NCBI GenBank assembly: GCA_002049825.1 | Contig: MVCZ01000124.1 | Location: 1-5,323 of the forward strand | DNA from: Candidatus Zhuqueibacterota bacterium 4484_188 | Lineage (GTDB): Bacteria > Calditrichota > Calditrichia > RBG-13-44-9 | DNA: 5,323 nt | Reading direction: 5' to 3' | In this document: positions 4,304 through 5,323 of the stretch, one piece after another | How the letters are laid out: every line of letters begins with the position of its first letter | Position numbering within the stretch: the stretch's first letter is position 1 | Position numbers and translations under genes: made by a program | Notes under the pieces: model-generated | Database searches by the model: none | Told to the model about the DNA's origin: nothing | The model's input: only the letters and a program-made list of their open reading frames with translations

Positions 4304-5323
4304 TCAGGCTTTTAATGTCGACAAATCCGGAAGCTTATGAGACATTACTGCCAGCGCATCACCTTTTTTAAAGTAGTCGAATTTTTTCCCACTTTCGGTA
4401 GGGGCGTCATTCCGCGGGTTTAAAATTACTTTATCGTTTCTTTTTACACCGATCAGAATTACCGGATTTCGGTCGTCTCGTTGCTTATTTATTATGTCGG
4501 ATGCTTCCTGAAAGGTTTTTCCTAACAGTGCTTTAGGAAAACGGTCCTCCGAAATTATAAAAACTGAGGTCTTGTTTTCACCGTAACTGAGTAATTCGTG
4601 AAATATATCTGAGAGACTGGGGTAGAGAGCACTTTGTAGCATAATGCCTGTTCGGTAGAATCCGGCCGAGACAATTTCATTCGCCCCTGCATCAAGAGCG
4701 ATTTCGCGATTATTCCGATCCATCAATTCGGCGATAATGTGAGGTTTTGTAGAAATATTCAGACGCTTCGAAAGCTTATCTATCGCCAGGCAAGTGAGCA
4801 CCGTTAAGGGATCGGGATTTTTATGCTCCTGGCTCGAAAGAATAATAACGCTTTCTGCAAAAGGAACCCTGGCACATTCTAACGCCTCGTGAGATGTCGG
4901 ATCGCCCTTAATAAAAAATACATTATTATAATATTTGTTTCGCTCCCGCAGTTCTTTCTCATTCACTTCGCTATCGGTAAGGATAATGATTTCCTTATTT
5001 GCCGCAGCATCCGATTTTCGAAGTTCGCGGATAATGGTGTCGCCCCTGCCATTCCAATTACAAATTGCAATGTGTTTTTTCATATTTTTTGGCATTTTTT
5101 CCTCTCTTTCTTTTATAAAAATTGCTGCTATGTTGCCTGCCACCGAACCAAGGACACCAACACTCCCGATCAGTATCAGGACCGAAGAAATCTTTCCGCC
5201 GATTGTTATGGGATTACTGCCTTCGAAACCACTTAAAAGATAAACAATGGTAGTCCAGAAAGCCTCAGGAAGATTGTCAAAATTTTCATTGACATCTTTT
5301 TCAAATAAAAATGTACCCAATGT
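4304..5323 (-). CDS. RCK-domain (TrkA-N/TrkA-C) ion channel subunit with atypical pore, 5' end beyond the window
   Basis: The frame is open to the window edge; the TTG at 5320 is not a convincing start, so the N-terminus and first membrane helix are missing. Residues are counted from that TTG. Positions 14-29 (FDNLPEAFWTTIVYLL) fit a pore helix, followed by SGFEGSNPITIGGKI (30-44) where potassium channels have TVGYGD. A second transmembrane helix follows (about 43-70). RCK-N spans about 82-235: HIAICNWNGRGDTIIREL (83-100) is the Rossmann nucleotide-binding loop, ILTD (113-116) carries the acidic residue ending beta2, then KGDPTS, VIILSS and AGANEIVSAG. RCK-C is about 250-328, with GKTFQEA and NPVILIGVKRNDKVILNPRND. 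The protein should be an inner-membrane channel gated by a cytosolic RCK ring through a ligand, as in MthK/GsuK-type and Castor/Pollux-type channels. Selectivity is uncertain because the filter is not canonical. It is followed about 40 bp later by the permease-like pair. Confidence 0.8.
   Translation of the reverse strand, partial: TLGTFLFEKDVNENFDNLPEAFWTTIVYLLSGFEGSNPITIGGKISSVLILIGSVGVLGSVAGNIAAIFIKEREEKMPKNMKKHIAICNWNGRGDTIIRELRKSDAAANKEIIILTDSEVNEKELRERNKYYNNVFFIKGDPTSHEALECARVPFAESVIILSSQEHKNPDPLTVLTCLAIDKLSKRLNISTKPHIIAELMDRNNREIALDAGANEIVSAGFYRTGIMLQSALYPSLSDIFHELLSYGENKTSVFIISEDRFPKALLGKTFQEASDIINKQRDDRNPVILIGVKRNDKVILNPRNDAPTESGKKFDYFKKGDALAVMSHKLPDLSTLKA
4426..4442. repeat. 17-bp direct repeat, second copy
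   Basis: Exact second copy of the 17-mer at 4233-4249, lying inside the channel gene where it encodes RNDKV of the segment GVKRNDKVILNPRND. Confidence 0.6.

Noticed and set aside
4889..5243. Plus-strand open frames of 115 and 102 codons inside the channel gene
   Set aside because: They are antisense to the pore and RCK-N coding sequence and overlap each other in different frames, so they are shadows.

Overview
The window suggests a Gram-negative bacterium of moderate to low GC. An Sec/lipobox lipoprotein with a FlgO/CsgG-type domain points to an outer envelope. The window alone cannot fix the lineage; a member of the Bacteroidota/Calditrichota-like (FCB) assemblage is only a guess from general style. 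There are no rRNA or tRNA genes, no CRISPR array and no recognisable transposase.

Layout. Positions 1-600 (+) carry the C-terminal 199 residues of a class I SAM-dependent methyltransferase whose start lies outside the window. Positions 601-806 lie between convergent genes and contain a 28-bp tandem repeat. Everything else is on the minus strand. In transcription order from the right edge these are: an RCK (TrkA-N/TrkA-C) ion channel subunit cut by the edge; a small PGP-motif membrane permease-like protein whose N-terminal part lies in another frame; a second, paralogous permease-like protein; a FlgO/CsgG-like lipoprotein; a 64-aa protein of unknown function; a gene-free stretch of about 410 bp with several inverted repeats; and a multipass HExxH membrane metallopeptidase.

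How the genes may work together. The channel, the two permease-like proteins, the lipoprotein and the 64-aa protein are packed head to tail, with a TGATG junction, an ATGA junction and short gaps, so they are probably one transcription unit ending near the AU-rich hairpin at 2052-2080. The most unusual content is the pairing of a channel whose pore lacks the TVGYG potassium filter (SGFEGSNP instead) with two tandem half-size permease paralogues sharing a PGPxYxxYP signature. This could be an ion or solute transport module, but that is inference from proximity. The upstream permease gene is either frameshifted or was mis-sequenced in a GGG run. The lipoprotein/64-aa pair is translationally coupled and may form an envelope unit of its own.
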